This document shows, one piece after another, positions 7,121 to 7,466 of a stretch of DNA of 7,466 bases. The notes beneath the pieces were generated by a model. The model did no database searches. It saw only the letters and a program-made list of their open reading frames with translations, and was not told where the DNA came from. The translations under genes and the position numbers were made by a program. The stretch is from an uncultured Gemmatimonadota bacterium (GTDB lineage Bacteria; Gemmatimonadota; Gemmatimonadetes; Gemmatimonadales; GWC2-71-9), in assembly GCA_946479805.1 (NCBI GenBank), contig CAMLHP010000100.1, positions 1 to 7,466 on the forward strand, written 5' to 3'. Each line of letters starts with the position of its first letter. Position 1 is the first letter of the stretch.

Positions 7121-7133
7121 GGGTGAGAGGCTG

Positions 7134-7161
7134 AAGCTACACCGGCCCCGAACTGCCGCAA
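7134..7161 (-). promoter_or_regulatory. Possible weak promoter before the peptidase-barrel gene
   Basis: On the minus strand, TTGCGG (7161-7156) and TAGCTT (7139-7134) are separated by 16 bases and end 13 bases before the ATG at 7120. Both hexamers match the consensus only partly, and the -35 sequence falls within the top of the hairpin, so this is a tentative proposal. Confidence 0.18.
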
Positions 7162-7177
7162 GGGCAGCCGGGGCCGG
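7142..7177. terminator. Strong GC-rich hairpin between the repeat gene and the peptidase-barrel gene
   Basis: CCGGCCCCG (7142-7150) pairs perfectly with CGGGGCCGG (7169-7177), and inside it CTGCC (7153-7157) pairs with GGCAG (7163-7167) around a 5-base loop, giving 14 base pairs with one small internal asymmetry. On the minus strand it lies 55 bases after the repeat-gene stop and 21 bases before the peptidase ATG. No T run follows on either strand, so it is not a classical intrinsic terminator. It may instead be an attenuator, a 3'-end stabilising structure or an RNA processing site. Confidence 0.45.
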
Positions 7178-7232
7178 CGTGGAGAAGCTCATTTCGACAT
7201 TCTGCGGACGTGCAGGTCGTGCAGCGCCCTTG

Positions 7233-7466
7233 CTACATCTGCATGCGCATTGCCTGCGTAAGGAACGCCTCTGACGCCGACTGATCGCGGGCCAGGGCCC
7301 GGAAGGTCTGGCTGGCCTGGAGCGCACGGAACGTATCGTTCGCCCGCAGCGCCTGATAGGCGGCGTTGGACTGCATGGCCTGGTACGCAGCGTTGGTCTG
7401 GAGCGCCTGCCAGGCGGCGTTGGACTGCATGGCCTGGTACGCAGCGTTGGTCTGGAGCGCCTGCCA
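7233..7466 (-). CDS. Tandem 9-residue repeat protein (partial, N-terminus beyond window)
   Basis: Only the last 77 residues are visible; the stop is TAG at 7235-7233. They consist of 9-residue units: QTNAAYQAM and QSNAAWQAL alternate, then drift to QSNAAYQAL, RANDTFRAL and QASQTFRAL, and end in a non-repeat tail finishing AMRMQM. Each unit follows Q/R-x-N/S-x-x-aromatic-Q/R-A-L/M, rich in Gln and Ala with few charges. Nine residues equal 2.5 turns of an alpha-helix, so the 18-residue pair equals five turns, which suggests a long regular helix with aromatic stripes on opposite faces. I do not recognise the family, and I cannot tell where the protein acts because its N-terminus is missing. The perfect in-frame periodicity, the divergence at the edge unit by unit, and a stop just past the array support a real gene. 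The peptidase-barrel gene follows after 112 bp. Confidence 0.75.
   Translation of the reverse strand, partial: WQALQTNAAYQAMQSNAAWQALQTNAAYQAMQSNAAYQALRANDTFRALQASQTFRALARDQSASEAFLTQAMRMQM
7359..7466. repeat. Two identical 54-bp tandem repeats, array running off the window
   Basis: Bases 7359-7412 and 7413-7466 are identical at all 54 positions. Each 54-bp unit is itself two diverged 27-bp halves (about 19 of 27 bases shared), matching the 9-residue protein unit. Further degraded units continue to about 7293. Identity at synonymous positions points to recent duplication or homogenisation, and more copies probably lie beyond base 7466. Confidence 0.92.

Noticed and set aside
4220..7126. A 968-codon open frame on the plus strand opposite the peptidase-barrel gene
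   Set aside because: It mirrors the minus-strand gene, has no recognisable domains, is biased toward Gly/Val/Arg/Glu, and is the kind of long antisense frame that high GC at third codon positions produces.
7121..7327. An N-terminal extension of the peptidase-barrel frame to 7327
   Set aside because: It would bury the signal peptide behind 69 Arg/Pro-rich residues and would overlap both the hairpin and the end of the repeat gene.
7359..7466. The 54-bp direct repeats as a CRISPR array
   Set aside because: The copies abut directly with no spacers, keep an open reading frame and encode a regular peptide repeat.

Overview
This is a GC-rich window read almost entirely on the minus strand, with five substantial genes plus the end of a small repeat gene. 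The kinase sequence style, the PD40-type propeller joined to an outer-membrane barrel, and the lack of strong Shine-Dalgarno sites together suggest a Gram-negative bacterium, most likely of the Gemmatimonadota or a similar soil lineage. That placement is inference from protein style, not a database result.

Reading in the direction of transcription, from high to low coordinates: (1) 7466-7233 is the C-terminal end of a protein built from 9-residue units. At the window edge it is encoded by two identical 54-bp DNA repeats, and the array probably continues beyond the window. (2) A 112-bp gap follows, holding a strong GC-rich hairpin. (3) 7120-4127 encodes a secreted three-part protein: a gluzincin-type HExxH metallopeptidase domain, a beta-propeller, and a C-terminal outer-membrane beta-barrel. 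(4) 4130-3114 is a PrsW-family intramembrane protease with an extra C-terminal soluble domain. (5) 3117-1852 is a degenerate receiver domain fused to a SpoIIE/RsbU-type PP2C phosphatase. (6) 1855-920 is an exported metallo-beta-lactamase-fold hydrolase of the RNase Z/arylsulfatase-like type. (7) After a 50-bp gap containing a 12-bp palindrome, 869-1 is the kinase domain of a Ser/Thr protein kinase whose C-terminus runs off the window.

Genes 3 to 6 overlap by exactly 4 bases at every junction (GTGA, ATGA, ATGA), so they very likely form one translationally coupled operon. The kinase may be co-transcribed or may have its own promoter. The combination of an outer-membrane-anchored peptidase, an intramembrane protease of the anti-sigma-cleaving family, a partner-switching type phosphatase and a Ser/Thr kinase looks like an envelope-to-cytoplasm signalling cassette. 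No sigma factor, anti-sigma factor or STAS-domain gene is present in the window, so the output is unknown. There is no gene-free stretch longer than 300 bases, and I saw no tRNA, rRNA, CRISPR array or insertion sequence.
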